The notes under the pieces were generated by a model that ran no database searches, was not told the origin of the DNA, and saw only the letters and a list, made by a program, of their open reading frames with translations. From the NCBI GenBank assembly GCA_017993715.1, contig JAGOME010000028.1:1-50382 (forward strand): a stretch of 50,382 nt of DNA, given 5' to 3'. The position numbers were made by a program, and so were the translations under genes. This stretch comes from Phycicoccus sp. Its GTDB lineage: Bacteria > Actinomycetota > Actinomycetes > Actinomycetales > Dermatophilaceae. Below, piece after piece: positions 7,522-16,017 of this stretch. Positions within the stretch are counted from its first letter, which is position 1, and every line of letters starts with the position of its first letter.

Positions 7522-8667
7522 ATGAGTAGTGCACGCCTCCGCATGATCACCGTGGCCACGATCGGCCTGACGGCCGTCGGCCTCGCCGCGTGCTCCCCCC
7601 CGAGCGACGACGCCACCTCGACGAGCAGCGCCTCGAGCAGCAGCGGGTCGGGCGACGCGGCGACGGCAACGTCGGCCGCGGACTTCGGTGGCATGGCCGC
7701 CCTCGAGGAGGCCGCCAAGAAGGAGGGCGCGCTCAACGTCATCGCCCTCCCGCCGGACTGGGCGAACTACCAGGAGATCCTGGACGGCTTCGCCAAGAAG
7801 TACCCCGAGATCAAGATCACCAGCGACCAGCCGGACGCCAGCAGCGCCGACGAGATCGCCACGGCCGATCGCCTCAAGGGTCAGAGCACCGCCCCCGACG
7901 TCTTCGACCTCGGCACGGCCGTCGCCCTGGCCAACACCGCCAAGTTCGCCCCCTACCAGGTGGAGGCCTGGGACGACATCCCGGCCGAGAACAAGGAGTC
8001 GACGGGCCTCTGGGTCAACGACTATGCCGGCCTGATGACCGTGGGCTACGACTCGGCTAAGGTCCCGGCGCCCACCTCGCTCGCCGACCTGATGAAGGCC
8101 GACTATGCGGGCAAGATCGCGCTCAACGGTGACCCGACCAAGGCGGGCGCGGCATTCGCCGGGGTCCAGATGGTCTCGATCGCCCAGGGTGGGACCGCGG
8201 CAGACCCGACCAAGGGCATCGAGTGGTTCAAGGCCCTCAAGGACGCCGGCAACTTCCTGCCGCTCGACCCGACCCCGGCGACGATCGAGTCCGGCGAGAC
8301 CCCTGTGGTCTTCGACTGGTCCTACAACCAGACCGGCGTCATGACCAAGGTCCCCACGTGGAAGCTGTTCACCCCGGACAACGCGGCCCTGAAGGTCTTC
8401 TACAACCAGGCGATCAACATCGACGCGCCTCACCCTGCGGCGGCCCGACTGTTCCAGGAGTACCTGTTCAGCCCTGACGGTCAGAACGCCTGGCTGCGCG
8501 GTGGCGCCACCCCCGTGCTCATGGATGCCATGGTCAAGGCGGGCACCATCGACACCGCCGCGGCGGACGCGCTCCCCAAGGTGACCAGCCCCGTGCTGCC
8601 GACCCAGGAGGACACGGACAAGGCCAAGGAGGCACTGGCCACCGCCTGGCCGGCCGCGATGGGCTGA
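7522..8667 (+). CDS. ABC importer, substrate-binding lipoprotein
   Basis: Extracellular solute-binding lipoprotein, 381 residues, that would deliver ligand to the two permeases encoded next. The N-terminus has a signal peptide and lipobox VGLAACS, followed by a Ser/Thr-rich linker of about 30 residues and the binding domain (KEGALNVIALPPDWANYQEI onward). Fold and length fit the group that binds iron, polyamines, phosphonates or thiamine; the sequence alone does not choose among them. The ATG at 7522 has GGGAAGGG upstream and begins a proper signal peptide. It is the first gene of a four-gene operon ending at the terminator at 11554-11610. Confidence 0.85.
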   Translation: MSSARLRMITVATIGLTAVGLAACSPPSDDATSTSSASSSSGSGDAATATSAADFGGMAALEEAAKKEGALNVIALPPDWANYQEILDGFAKKYPEIKITSDQPDASSADEIATADRLKGQSTAPDVFDLGTAVALANTAKFAPYQVEAWDDIPAENKESTGLWVNDYAGLMTVGYDSAKVPAPTSLADLMKADYAGKIALNGDPTKAGAAFAGVQMVSIAQGGTAADPTKGIEWFKALKDAGNFLPLDPTPATIESGETPVVFDWSYNQTGVMTKVPTWKLFTPDNAALKVFYNQAINIDAPHPAAARLFQEYLFSPDGQNAWLRGGATPVLMDAMVKAGTIDTAAADALPKVTSPVLPTQEDTDKAKEALATAWPAAMG

Positions 8668-8672
8668 TCCTG

Positions 8673-9560
8673 TTGTCGACTACGACCACCGCACCCCGCA
8701 GGGCGCTCGGCGGCTTCCGGCCGTCGGGCGCCCTGATGGGCGTCATTCCCTTCTTCGTCTACACCACGGCATTCCTCCTCATCCCGACCATCGTGGTCGT
8801 TGTCGGTGCCTTCATCTCCGACGGTTCGTTCTCCTTTGGCAACCTCTCGGCGCTGACCTCCCCGGCGTTCGGCACCGCGATGCGCAACTCGCTGGTCCTG
8901 TCCGCGGTCACCGCGCTGGCCGGCGGGATTATCGGGGCGGTGCTCGCGTATGCCGTGAGCACCGCGGCACCCGACGGGCTGCTCAAGCGGTTCGTCAGCT
9001 CGCTCAGTGGGGTGCTCGCCCAGTTCGGCGGGGTCGCCCTGGCGTTCGCCTTCCTGGCTGCCTTCGGACGCGAGGGCATGGTCACCGGCTGGCTCGACGC
9101 GGTCGGCCTGGCACCCTCCTCGGCCCTCTGGCTCTACCAGTGGAACAAGGGCCTGATGCTGGTCTACCTGTACTTCCAGATCCCCCTCATGGTCATCGTC
9201 TTCCTCCCGGCGGTCGAGGGCCTGAAGCCTCAGTGGCGCGAGGCCACCCAGACGTTGGGCGGCACGACCTGGACCTACTGGCGGCGCGTGGGTGGGCCGA
9301 TCCTCTTCCCCTCCTTTGTGGGCGCGGTGCTGCTGCTGTTCACCAACGCCTTCTCGGCCTATGCCACCGCGGCGGCCCTCATCACGCAGGCCTCGCCGCT
9401 GGTGCCGCTGCAGATCGGTGGGACCTTCAACTCCGAGGTCATCCTCGGGCAGGAGAACGTCGGCAAGGCCATGGCCCTGGCTGCGGTCGTCGTCGTGGCT
9501 GTTGTGATGGTCATCTATGCCTGGATCGACCGCCGCGCCAGCCGTTGGATGAGCCGATGA
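8673..9560 (+). CDS. ABC importer permease 1
   Basis: Inner-membrane permease of the binding-protein-dependent class, 295 residues, six predicted helices. The cytoplasmic EAA loop that contacts the ATPase is visible as EATQTLGGTTWTYWRRVGGPILFPS near residues 190-215. A TTG at 8673, five bases after the upstream stop, is the likely initiator, with no strong Shine-Dalgarno site, so translation may be coupled. Its stop overlaps the next start as ATGA. It pairs with the following permease as a heterodimeric channel. Confidence 0.85.
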   Translation: MSTTTTAPRRALGGFRPSGALMGVIPFFVYTTAFLLIPTIVVVVGAFISDGSFSFGNLSALTSPAFGTAMRNSLVLSAVTALAGGIIGAVLAYAVSTAAPDGLLKRFVSSLSGVLAQFGGVALAFAFLAAFGREGMVTGWLDAVGLAPSSALWLYQWNKGLMLVYLYFQIPLMVIVFLPAVEGLKPQWREATQTLGGTTWTYWRRVGGPILFPSFVGAVLLLFTNAFSAYATAAALITQASPLVPLQIGGTFNSEVILGQENVGKAMALAAVVVVAVVMVIYAWIDRRASRWMSR

Positions 9561-10420
9561 GCGGCGGGCGTGCGGCATTCGTCCGCAAGCAGTCGGTCAT
9601 GCGCTGGACCGTGGTGACCGTGACGCTCGCGTTCTTTGTCATCCCCCTCATCGCCATGCTCGAATACACCACGCGAGGCCCGGGCGGAGTCGGTCGCTCG
9701 GCGCAGACCTGGCTCACTCTGCTGGACTTCGGCGAGCTCTCACAGCAGTATCCGGCTCTGCGACAGGGCTTCCTGGCCTCCATGGGTCTGGCCGTCATCA
9801 CCGTCGTCGTCATGCTCGTCCTCCTCGTGCCGACCATGACCTGGGTCCGGCTGCGCCTCCCAGGAATGACCCGCACCGTCGAGTTCATCTGCCTGCTGCC
9901 CCTCACCGTGCCTGCCATCGTGCTGGTCGTTGGGCTGACGCCGGTGTATTCGTGGCTGACGGCCTGGCTGACCTACTTCTTCGGCGCCACGATCGGCGAG
10001 TCGACGCTCTGGCTCGCCTTGGCCTACGTGATCCTCGTCCTGCCCTATGCCTACCGGTCGCTCGACGCGGGCCTGCGGGCCCTCGACGTACGGACCCTGT
10101 CGGAGGCAGCCCGCACCCTCGGGGCCGGCTGGCCCACCGTCATGGCCCGCATCGTGCTGCCCAACCTGCGCACCGCGGTGCTCTCAGCGTCCTTCCTCAG
10201 CCTGGCCCTGGTCCTGGGTGAATTCACCATCGCCAACCTGTTCGCCCGCAAGAACCTGCAGGTGGCGATGTTCGAGATCGGCAAGTCCGACGCCAAGATG
10301 TCCGTGGCCGTCGGGCTGGCCTCGCTCATTTTCGCCTTCGTCCTGCTCTTTGCCATGTCGTTCGTCGGACGGGCCCGACGCAGCGCCACTGCCCCCGACC
10401 CCAAGGAGTCCTCCGCATGA
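9557..10420 (+). CDS. ABC importer permease 2
   Basis: Second membrane subunit, 287 residues with six predicted helices. Its EAA loop reads EAARTLGAGWPTVMARIVLPNLR near residues 186-208. It resembles PotC/FbpB-type permeases. The ATG at 9557 overlaps the previous stop in ATGA, and its own stop overlaps the ATPase start in the same way, so the three proteins are probably made in fixed proportion. Confidence 0.85.
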   Translation: MSGGRAAFVRKQSVMRWTVVTVTLAFFVIPLIAMLEYTTRGPGGVGRSAQTWLTLLDFGELSQQYPALRQGFLASMGLAVITVVVMLVLLVPTMTWVRLRLPGMTRTVEFICLLPLTVPAIVLVVGLTPVYSWLTAWLTYFFGATIGESTLWLALAYVILVLPYAYRSLDAGLRALDVRTLSEAARTLGAGWPTVMARIVLPNLRTAVLSASFLSLALVLGEFTIANLFARKNLQVAMFEIGKSDAKMSVAVGLASLIFAFVLLFAMSFVGRARRSATAPDPKESSA

Positions 10421-11526
10421 GCGAGCCAACCGGGCCGAGCACGCCCACCCGAAGCCGAGCCGACGGGCGCGGGAGCGCCGTGCACCTCACCGACCTGCGC
10501 CGCGTGTATGGCGGGGTCGCGGCCCTAGACGGGTTGACCCTGCACATGGAGCCCGGGGAGTTCGTTGCCCTGCTCGGGCCCTCCGGGTGTGGCAAAACCA
10601 CGGCGCTGCGCTGCCTGGCTGGCCTAGAGGATCCCGACTCGGGGACGGTCACGGTGGCGGGCACCGACATCACGGGCCTGGCCACCAACAAGCGGGACAT
10701 GGGGATGGTCTTCCAGGCGTACTCGCTGTTCCCCCACATGACAGCACGCCAGAACGTCGAGTTCGGACTGGAGTTGCGCGGTAAGGCCAAGGCTGACCGG
10801 CGCACCCGGGCCGGTGACATGCTCGACCTCGTCGGGTTGGATGCCCACGCCGACAAGTTCGCACACCAAATGTCCGGTGGCCAGCAGCAGCGCGTCGCCC
10901 TGGCTCGGGCCCTGGCCATCGAGCCCAGCGTGCTGCTCCTGGACGAGCCGCTCTCGGCGCTGGACGCCAAGGTGCGCACGCAGTTGCGCGACGAGATCCG
11001 CCGCATCCAACTCGACATCGGCACCACAACCCTGTTCGTCACGCACGACCAGGAGGAGGCGCTCGCCGTGGCTGACCGAGTGGGCGTGATGAGCGTTGGT
11101 CGCCTCGAGCAGCTAGCCGCACCCGACGAGCTCTATTCGGCGCCCCGCACGGCATTCGTCGCTGACTTCGTCGGTCTGACCAACCGCCTGGCCTGCCGCG
11201 TGGCCGACGGGCACGCGCAGGTCCTCGGCGGCTCCGTCGAGCTGCTCCCCGGCTCGGCCGGCCCCGGCGCCGCCGTGGTCTTGGTGCGACCCGAAGGCAT
11301 CACCGTGGCGCCAGCATCGAACGCCGCCGGAAGCGACCCCGGATCCGCACGCGTCGTCTCCACGAGCTTCCTGGGAGGCCACGGCCGGGTGACTGCCCGC
11401 ACGACGGGCGGCGAACTCGTGAGCATCCAGGTGGCCAACACCGACGTCACGCGGTTTGGCGTCGGTGATGCCGTCACGTTGCGTCCGCGTGGCGATCGGG
11501 CCCTCGCTGTCACATCGCAACGCTGA
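10417..11526 (+). CDS. ABC importer ATP-binding subunit (PotA/FbpC type)
   Basis: Cytoplasmic ATPase that powers the importer, 369 residues. Walker A is GPSGCGKTT, the signature is MSGGQQQRVALARAL, Walker B is LLLDEPLSALD, and the switch His is in VTHDQEEA. After about residue 265 a C-terminal TOBE-like beta domain follows, typical of spermidine, iron(III) and phosphonate importers. The start overlaps the stop of permease 2 as ATGA. It is the last gene of the operon; the strong hairpin 28 bases downstream should end the transcript. Confidence 0.92.
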   Translation: MSEPTGPSTPTRSRADGRGSAVHLTDLRRVYGGVAALDGLTLHMEPGEFVALLGPSGCGKTTALRCLAGLEDPDSGTVTVAGTDITGLATNKRDMGMVFQAYSLFPHMTARQNVEFGLELRGKAKADRRTRAGDMLDLVGLDAHADKFAHQMSGGQQQRVALARALAIEPSVLLLDEPLSALDAKVRTQLRDEIRRIQLDIGTTTLFVTHDQEEALAVADRVGVMSVGRLEQLAAPDELYSAPRTAFVADFVGLTNRLACRVADGHAQVLGGSVELLPGSAGPGAAVVLVRPEGITVAPASNAAGSDPGSARVVSTSFLGGHGRVTARTTGGELVSIQVANTDVTRFGVGDAVTLRPRGDRALAVTSQR

Positions 11527-11553
11527 CCAGCCCTCTGCCGCAGCAGGATCGGG

Positions 11554-11610
11554 GCCGCCCCTGGGCCCAGCACCGGCAGGGGGGGAGGAGCGTGCTGGAC
11601 CCGGGGCGGC
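11554..11610 (+). terminator. Terminator of the ABC importer operon
   Basis: The arms 11554-11573 and 11592-11610 pair over about 18 bp (GCCGCCCC, a bulged T, GGG, one C/A mismatch, CCAGCAC) around an 18-base loop. It lies 28 bases after the ATPase stop. No U-tract follows. Confidence 0.7.
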
Positions 11611-11695
11611 AGCGGGCGGGTCAGGGGACCGCGTTGACCGCTGCAGGCAGCCCGTCCCGGGCCCTCTGACGTCGAGGGTCACGGATGGACTGCCG

Positions 11696-11735
11696 CACGA
11701 CGCACCGCACGCGGCGCGCCATGCCGTGCGTCGTG
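11696..11735 (-). terminator. Second hairpin between convergent genes
   Basis: CACGACGCAC (11696-11705) and GTGCGTCGTG (11726-11735) are perfect 10-bp arms; the 20-base loop contains the palindrome GGCGCGCC. It lies 33 bases beyond the stop of the AraC-family gene on the minus strand and probably terminates it. Apart from the two hairpins, I see no gene in 11527-11768. Confidence 0.6.
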
Positions 11736-11768
11736 ACTGAGTGTGGCGACGGCAGCCACCTCCGGTCG

Positions 11769-12833
11769 TTACGCGATACGCACGGCTCCAGACACTTTCG
11801 GCACGTCGCCGACCCTGCTTGGCTGTGCCCGCCGTTGGGCCGCGGCCAGCGCTGGCGTTACCCCAAAATGAGCCCGATACGCGGCAGCGAACCGAGGGCC
11901 CGAGGAGAACCCCCACCGGTAGGCCAATTCGGTCACCGACGCTGTCGGGTCATCGAGGAGTTCCTGGTGAGCCGACTGCACCCTGAGGGTGCGCAGGTAG
12001 TCGCGCATCGACATCTGGTAGCGGCGCTGGAAGCCAGCCTGCAAGGCCCGAGGAGTGAGGTGCAGACGCGACGCGAGTTCAGCCATGCGCACGGGCTGGT
12101 CATGATGGGCCCGAAGGTACTCCGCCGCGATCGCTGCGGCCCGGGTCGCGACCGTGTCGGCGCGGACCGGGGGCGCGGCGGCGAGGTAGGTATGCGGATG
12201 GGTTTCGAGCAGCGCAGAGACGACGAACTGGTCTAGGGCGTCCGCGAGCAGTGCGGCCGGGCGGCCGTCGGTCACCGCGACGAGCTGCTCGACGACACCG
12301 ATCACGGCCCGCCATCTCGCGCGGTCAGCGGGCGTGGCCGGGGAGGCCAGGGCGAAGCCGGCCGCCGGATCAACGGGGCCGAGCAGGTCCAGGACGAGCC
12401 GGTGGAACGCGGCACGATCGAGCCTGATCATCAGCAGCTCGGCGGCCCCCGGACGGCGCGTCCGGATGTCGTGCGCCTCATCCCAGACCACGGAGCTGCC
12501 GGGGCCGAGGTCGATGACTCCCCTGACGTCGCACAGCTCCACAGCCCCGGAGATCACGGTGCCGAAGCACAGATCCGACGACTGCGCAACGCCGCCGGAG
12601 ATCTCGACGGGACTGCCGTAGGTCGATCGCACGACGGCGAGGAGCCCACTGCTGACCTGCCGGGCCTGGAGGTGAAAGGTGTCACTGTCTCCCAATGGTC
12701 GAAGTCTGAGGCCGTAGTTCGCCAGCAGGGAGCGCGCCTGCTCCAGGTCGGTGATGTCAGAGACGTGCGTCAGCGTCGGCAAACCCTGGGCGGGGACAGC
12801 ACCGGGATCTGCCGACTCCCGGCGGGAGGACAT
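11769..12833 (-). CDS. AraC-family transcriptional regulator
   Basis: 354 residues. The N-terminal two thirds form the ligand-sensing/dimerisation region of the AraC_binding_2 type, with no recognisable ligand motif. The C-terminal 100 residues carry two helix-turn-helix units: MAELASRLHLTPRALQAGFQ and the second in VTELAYRWGFSSGPRFAAAYRAHFGVTP, which matches the AraC signature. TAGAAT sits 5 bases before the ATG, suggesting a leaderless message. Its targets are not evident; the convergent ABC operon and the beta-propeller gene upstream on the same strand are the nearest candidates. Confidence 0.88.
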   Translation of the reverse strand: MSSRRESADPGAVPAQGLPTLTHVSDITDLEQARSLLANYGLRLRPLGDSDTFHLQARQVSSGLLAVVRSTYGSPVEISGGVAQSSDLCFGTVISGAVELCDVRGVIDLGPGSSVVWDEAHDIRTRRPGAAELLMIRLDRAAFHRLVLDLLGPVDPAAGFALASPATPADRARWRAVIGVVEQLVAVTDGRPAALLADALDQFVVSALLETHPHTYLAAAPPVRADTVATRAAAIAAEYLRAHHDQPVRMAELASRLHLTPRALQAGFQRRYQMSMRDYLRTLRVQSAHQELLDDPTASVTELAYRWGFSSGPRFAAAYRAHFGVTPALAAAQRRAQPSRVGDVPKVSGAVRIA

Positions 12834-12838
12834 GTCTC

Positions 12839-12844
12839 ATTCTA
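12839..12844 (-). promoter_or_regulatory. -10 hexamer, leaderless AraC-family gene promoter
   Basis: TAGAAT on the minus strand, 5 bases before the ATG at 12833. Confidence 0.55.
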
Positions 12845-12932
12845 CGAAGGGGTGCCCAGGTTCGGCTCGGTGGAATGCGGCGGGGTACCAGCCACGGATG
12901 GTGTGCCACGGGAGCACGACCAGCCGACGCCG

Positions 12933-14171
12933 TCACCGCATGTTGCCGGTGTGCCCCAACGAGAATCGACCCGGCTGCGGCCAGACCGCGAGTCCGTGCG
13001 ACCCCGCGTCCGTCTTGATCCGCTGCTTGAGCTCGCCCGTCGCAGTGTCAAAGACATAAACCTCGGCATGGTAGCGGCCGGAGAGCCATAGCTCGGTGCC
13101 ATCGTTGTTGACCCCGCCCATGTCCGGTGACCCACCTCCGGGGATGGTCCATTTGGCGGTCTTCTCCAAGGTCGCGGAGTCGATGACGACGACGGTGCCT
13201 TCATCGCGGTTGGACACGAAGAGCTGCTTGCCGTCCCGCGAGGGATAGATCGAATGGGTGCCCTTGCCGGATTCGATGAACTTCACGTACTCGTAGGTCG
13301 TTGCGTCGAAGACCCACACGCCGTTGCGCAGCATGTCGCAGGCCAGGAAGTACTTGCCGTCCGGGGTGAGCCGCACGTCCTGGGGCATCGCCGACGCGCC
13401 GCGATCAAGGCCAGCCTGCGGGAGGCCGGAGTGATAGGCCTCCTGCGGCGACGTCGCGCCTTGCGTGACGATCGTGTTGAGGTCGATCTTCTTAAGGATC
13501 TGCGTGAAGCCTGAGTCTATGACCAGCAGGTTGCCCGAGAACTCACAACTCGCGACGAAGACGTCCAGGGCGGCGTTGAAGTCCGCGTGGTTGACCCCGT
13601 TGCAGTCCACGGGCAGCGACCGCTCCAGCACGAACGTGTGGGGATCGACGATGTCGATCCGGTGGAGCCGCTCGGCCATGATGATGGCCTTGGAGCCATC
13701 CGGCGTGAAGTAGAGGTTGTAGGGATCCTCGACAGGGATCGGCGCGCCAGCCGTGCCCGTCAGCGGATCGATCGGCGTCACGGTGTTGCCTTGGGTGTTG
13801 TTGACCCACAACGTTTTCAGGTCCCAGGAGGGCACGACGTGGTGTGGTTCTCGGTCGACGTGGAACCGATCGATGATCTCGTAGGTCTCGGGGTTGATGA
13901 CCTGGACGGTGTTGGAGATCGTGTTGGGGACGTAGACCAACGGGCGGGCCTCTTGAGCCGCCGGCGCAAACATCCCGATGCCGGCCTCGCCATAGACGTT
14001 GACCTCCTTGGGGGTCGGCGACGGCGTGGGCGACGGAGTCTGCGATGCCGAGGCCGTCGTGGGCGTCGGGGTGGGCGTGACCTCATCGGCCCCGCCGCAC
14101 GCGGTGAGCAGCAGGCCCGCCGCAGCGGCACCGGCCAGGAGCCGTCCCCACGTGCGCAGGGGGTGTGTCAT
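12933..14171 (-). CDS. YncE-like beta-propeller lipoprotein
   Basis: Cell-surface lipoprotein, 412 residues. The signal peptide ends in the lipobox LLLTACGG, then a Thr/Pro/Ser linker of about 35 residues leads to repeated beta-propeller blades with the pattern VYVPN..SNTVQVINPETYEII and LFVSNRDEGTVVVIDSATLEK. Such seven-bladed propellers bind ligands or partners; no catalytic residues can be assigned. The ATG at 14171 is supported by AAAGGA six bases upstream. A TAGGCT hexamer at 14225-14230 could give it its own leadered transcript, although the deacetylase gene lies just upstream on the same strand, so co-transcription is also possible. Confidence 0.8.
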   Translation of the reverse strand: MTHPLRTWGRLLAGAAAAGLLLTACGGADEVTPTPTPTTASASQTPSPTPSPTPKEVNVYGEAGIGMFAPAAQEARPLVYVPNTISNTVQVINPETYEIIDRFHVDREPHHVVPSWDLKTLWVNNTQGNTVTPIDPLTGTAGAPIPVEDPYNLYFTPDGSKAIIMAERLHRIDIVDPHTFVLERSLPVDCNGVNHADFNAALDVFVASCEFSGNLLVIDSGFTQILKKIDLNTIVTQGATSPQEAYHSGLPQAGLDRGASAMPQDVRLTPDGKYFLACDMLRNGVWVFDATTYEYVKFIESGKGTHSIYPSRDGKQLFVSNRDEGTVVVIDSATLEKTAKWTIPGGGSPDMGGVNNDGTELWLSGRYHAEVYVFDTATGELKQRIKTDAGSHGLAVWPQPGRFSLGHTGNMR

Positions 14172-14224
14172 GTGGCGTCCTTTAAATGCATGAGGGTCAG
14201 CCCCCGGTGGTTCCTTCTCTAGGA

Positions 14225-14230
14225 AGCCTA
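14225..14230 (-). promoter_or_regulatory. Candidate -10 hexamer for the beta-propeller gene
   Basis: TAGGCT lies 53 bases before the start and would give a leadered mRNA carrying the AAAGGA ribosome-binding site. No -35 is evident. Confidence 0.35.
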
Positions 14231-14268
14231 TGTCTGGCGCCGGTTGGCATGGATCCCGCCACACCGGG

Positions 14269-15093
14269 TCAGGAACGAACCAATGCTGTCAGGGTCACCG
14301 GCGCCAAGCTGACCACCGCCAGATCCTCCAGAATGCCGGGGAGCGCCTCAACGGTGCCCGGGTGTCCGAGGTGGAGGGAGACGATCGCCCCGGGTTGGAT
14401 GGCAGCCTGAGTGCGGGACCGGACCAGGTCGGCGCCTGGGTCGCGGAAGTCCTCGGGGTCCACGCCGTAGGACACACACACGGCATACCCCTCCGCGCGC
14501 GCCGCCGCGCGGATCGTCTCGGTCGAGGTCTGGGTCGCGGACGGTCGGAACCACCAGCCGGGCTCGCCCAGGACGGCGGCGAGCGCCTCGCGGCCTCGGC
14601 GAATCTCGTCCCGGACGGCCGCCTCCTCCATGGTGGGCAGATCGGGGTGGCTCCACGTGTGGTTGCCGACCTCATGCCCAGCGGCCGCGATCGCCCGAAT
14701 GAGGTCGGGATTGGCCTGCACCCACTGGCCGATGGCAAAGACCGTCATGAATGCCGTGTGCTCGGCGAGGATCCCGAGCACGGCGTCGGCGATGGCAGAG
14801 TCTCCGGCGCCGTGGAAGGTGAGGGCGACCTCGGCACGGCCGGTGGTCGCGTGGGTCAGGTCGGGGCCGGGCGTCGTGGCGACGGAGGGTGGCCCGGTGG
14901 GGCTGGGCGTCGGTGTGGGAGTGAGGGGAGCGGCCGAGACCGCGGTCGGCGTGGTGGAGGAGCCTGCAGCTGATGCCTCGGATGCAGTCACCTCGGTTGC
15001 GCTGCTACACCCCGCCGCGCCAAGGGCAGCGCTAGCCGCGAGACCGGTCAGGGCCAGGCGGCGAGTGGGAAAGCCGGCACGAGGACGCGTCAT
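14269..15093 (-). CDS. NodB-fold polysaccharide deacetylase-family lipoprotein with altered catalytic motif
   Basis: Exported lipoprotein, 274 residues. The N-terminus has both a twin-arginine pattern (TRRLALTG) and a lipobox (LGAAGCS), then a Thr/Pro linker. The NodB domain follows: motif 2 is NHTWSHPDL with the two metal His, motif 3 is WWFRPSATQ, motif 4 DPEDFRDPG, motif 5 SLHLG. Motif 1, normally TFDDGP with the catalytic Asp and a metal Asp, reads TFHGAGD, so the first Asp is replaced by His. I recall related actinobacterial proteins with a similar TFHGxGD form, so this is probably a subfamily rather than a mutation. Activity on peptidoglycan or another glycan is possible but unproven. 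Confidence 0.8.
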   Translation of the reverse strand: MTRPRAGFPTRRLALTGLAASAALGAAGCSSATEVTASEASAAGSSTTPTAVSAAPLTPTPTPSPTGPPSVATTPGPDLTHATTGRAEVALTFHGAGDSAIADAVLGILAEHTAFMTVFAIGQWVQANPDLIRAIAAAGHEVGNHTWSHPDLPTMEEAAVRDEIRRGREALAAVLGEPGWWFRPSATQTSTETIRAAARAEGYAVCVSYGVDPEDFRDPGADLVRSRTQAAIQPGAIVSLHLGHPGTVEALPGILEDLAVVSLAPVTLTALVRS

Positions 15094-15160
15094 GGGAACA
15101 CAGTCTCGCCCATGACGAGGCGAGGGAGCGATGGACCTGCGCCAATCGCGAGCGGCCCCC

Positions 15161-15166
15161 TAGGCT
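15161..15166 (+). promoter_or_regulatory. -10 hexamer, leaderless pnp promoter
   Basis: TAGGCT ends 7 bases before the ATG at 15174. Confidence 0.6.
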
Positions 15167-15173
15167 CGGGCTC

Positions 15174-16007
15174 ATGGCCGACATCATGGGGAACCTGTCT
15201 GACCCGTCCACTGATCCGTTCGCCGTCGCGCGAGCCGCAGCCGCGGTGATCGCGGAGCGCACCGGGGCCGCCAGGCACGATGTGGCTCTCGTCCTGGGCT
15301 CGGGGTGGGGCACGGCGGGTGATCTCATCGGCGAGACGCTGACCACGATCCCCAACACCGACGTCCCGGGTTTCGGCAAGGCAGCCGTTGAGGGCCATAG
15401 CGGCATCATGCGCTCGGTGGCGATTGGCGACACCGGCCGACGCGCGCTGGTGTATGGCACCCGCACCCACTTCTACGAGGGCAAGGGAGTGCGGGCCGTC
15501 GTCCACGGGGTGCGGACCGCAGCCGCAGCCGGCTGCTCGACCATCGTCATCACCAACGGCTGCGGCGGCCTGAACCCTGATTGGGCGCCTGGCACCCCGG
15601 TCCTGATCTCGGACCACATTAACCTCACTGCCGCCTCCCCCATCGAGGGAGCACATTTCGTCGACCTCACCGATCTCTACTCCACTCGCCTACGGGCCCT
15701 CGCCCGCGAGATCGACCCGACGCTCGACGAGGGCGTCTACGTCCAGTTCCGCGGACCCCACTACGAGACACCAGCCGAAGTCAAGATGGCCGGCGTTCTG
15801 GGCGGTGATCTCGTCGGCATGTCGACCTCGCTTGAGGCGATCGCCGCGCGGCAGAGCGGGTTGGAGATCCTCGGGATCTCCTTGGTGACCAATGCTGCCG
15901 CGGGCATCTCCCCGGTCCCGCTCAGCCACGAGGAGGTCATCGAGGCTGGCCAGGCCGCCGCGCAGCGGTGCGGCCGACTCCTCGCGGCCGTCGTCACCCG
16001 GATGTGA
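15174..16007 (+). CDS. Purine nucleoside phosphorylase
   Basis: Phosphorolysis of purine (deoxy)nucleosides to base and (deoxy)ribose 1-phosphate; cytosolic, 277 residues, typical of the trimeric PNP class. Phosphate-binding and active-site motifs are visible: LVLGSGWG at the N-terminus, VEGHSG, YGTRTHFYEG, TNGCGGLN, and VQFRGPHYETPAEVKM followed by VGMSTSLEAI and VTNAAAG. The leaderless start is supported by the -10 at 15161. The mutase gene follows after 10 bases, so pentose 1-phosphate made here could be handled by the next enzyme. Confidence 0.94.
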   Translation: MADIMGNLSDPSTDPFAVARAAAAVIAERTGAARHDVALVLGSGWGTAGDLIGETLTTIPNTDVPGFGKAAVEGHSGIMRSVAIGDTGRRALVYGTRTHFYEGKGVRAVVHGVRTAAAAGCSTIVITNGCGGLNPDWAPGTPVLISDHINLTAASPIEGAHFVDLTDLYSTRLRALAREIDPTLDEGVYVQFRGPHYETPAEVKMAGVLGGDLVGMSTSLEAIAARQSGLEILGISLVTNAAAGISPVPLSHEEVIEAGQAAAQRCGRLLAAVVTRM

Positions 16008-16017
16008 CGGGAGCGTC

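Noticed and set aside
15892-16017. Upstream extension of the mutase frame into pnp
   Set aside because: It overlaps pnp with Arg/Ser-rich sequence, while the ATG at 16018 has a good Shine-Dalgarno site and the family N-terminus.
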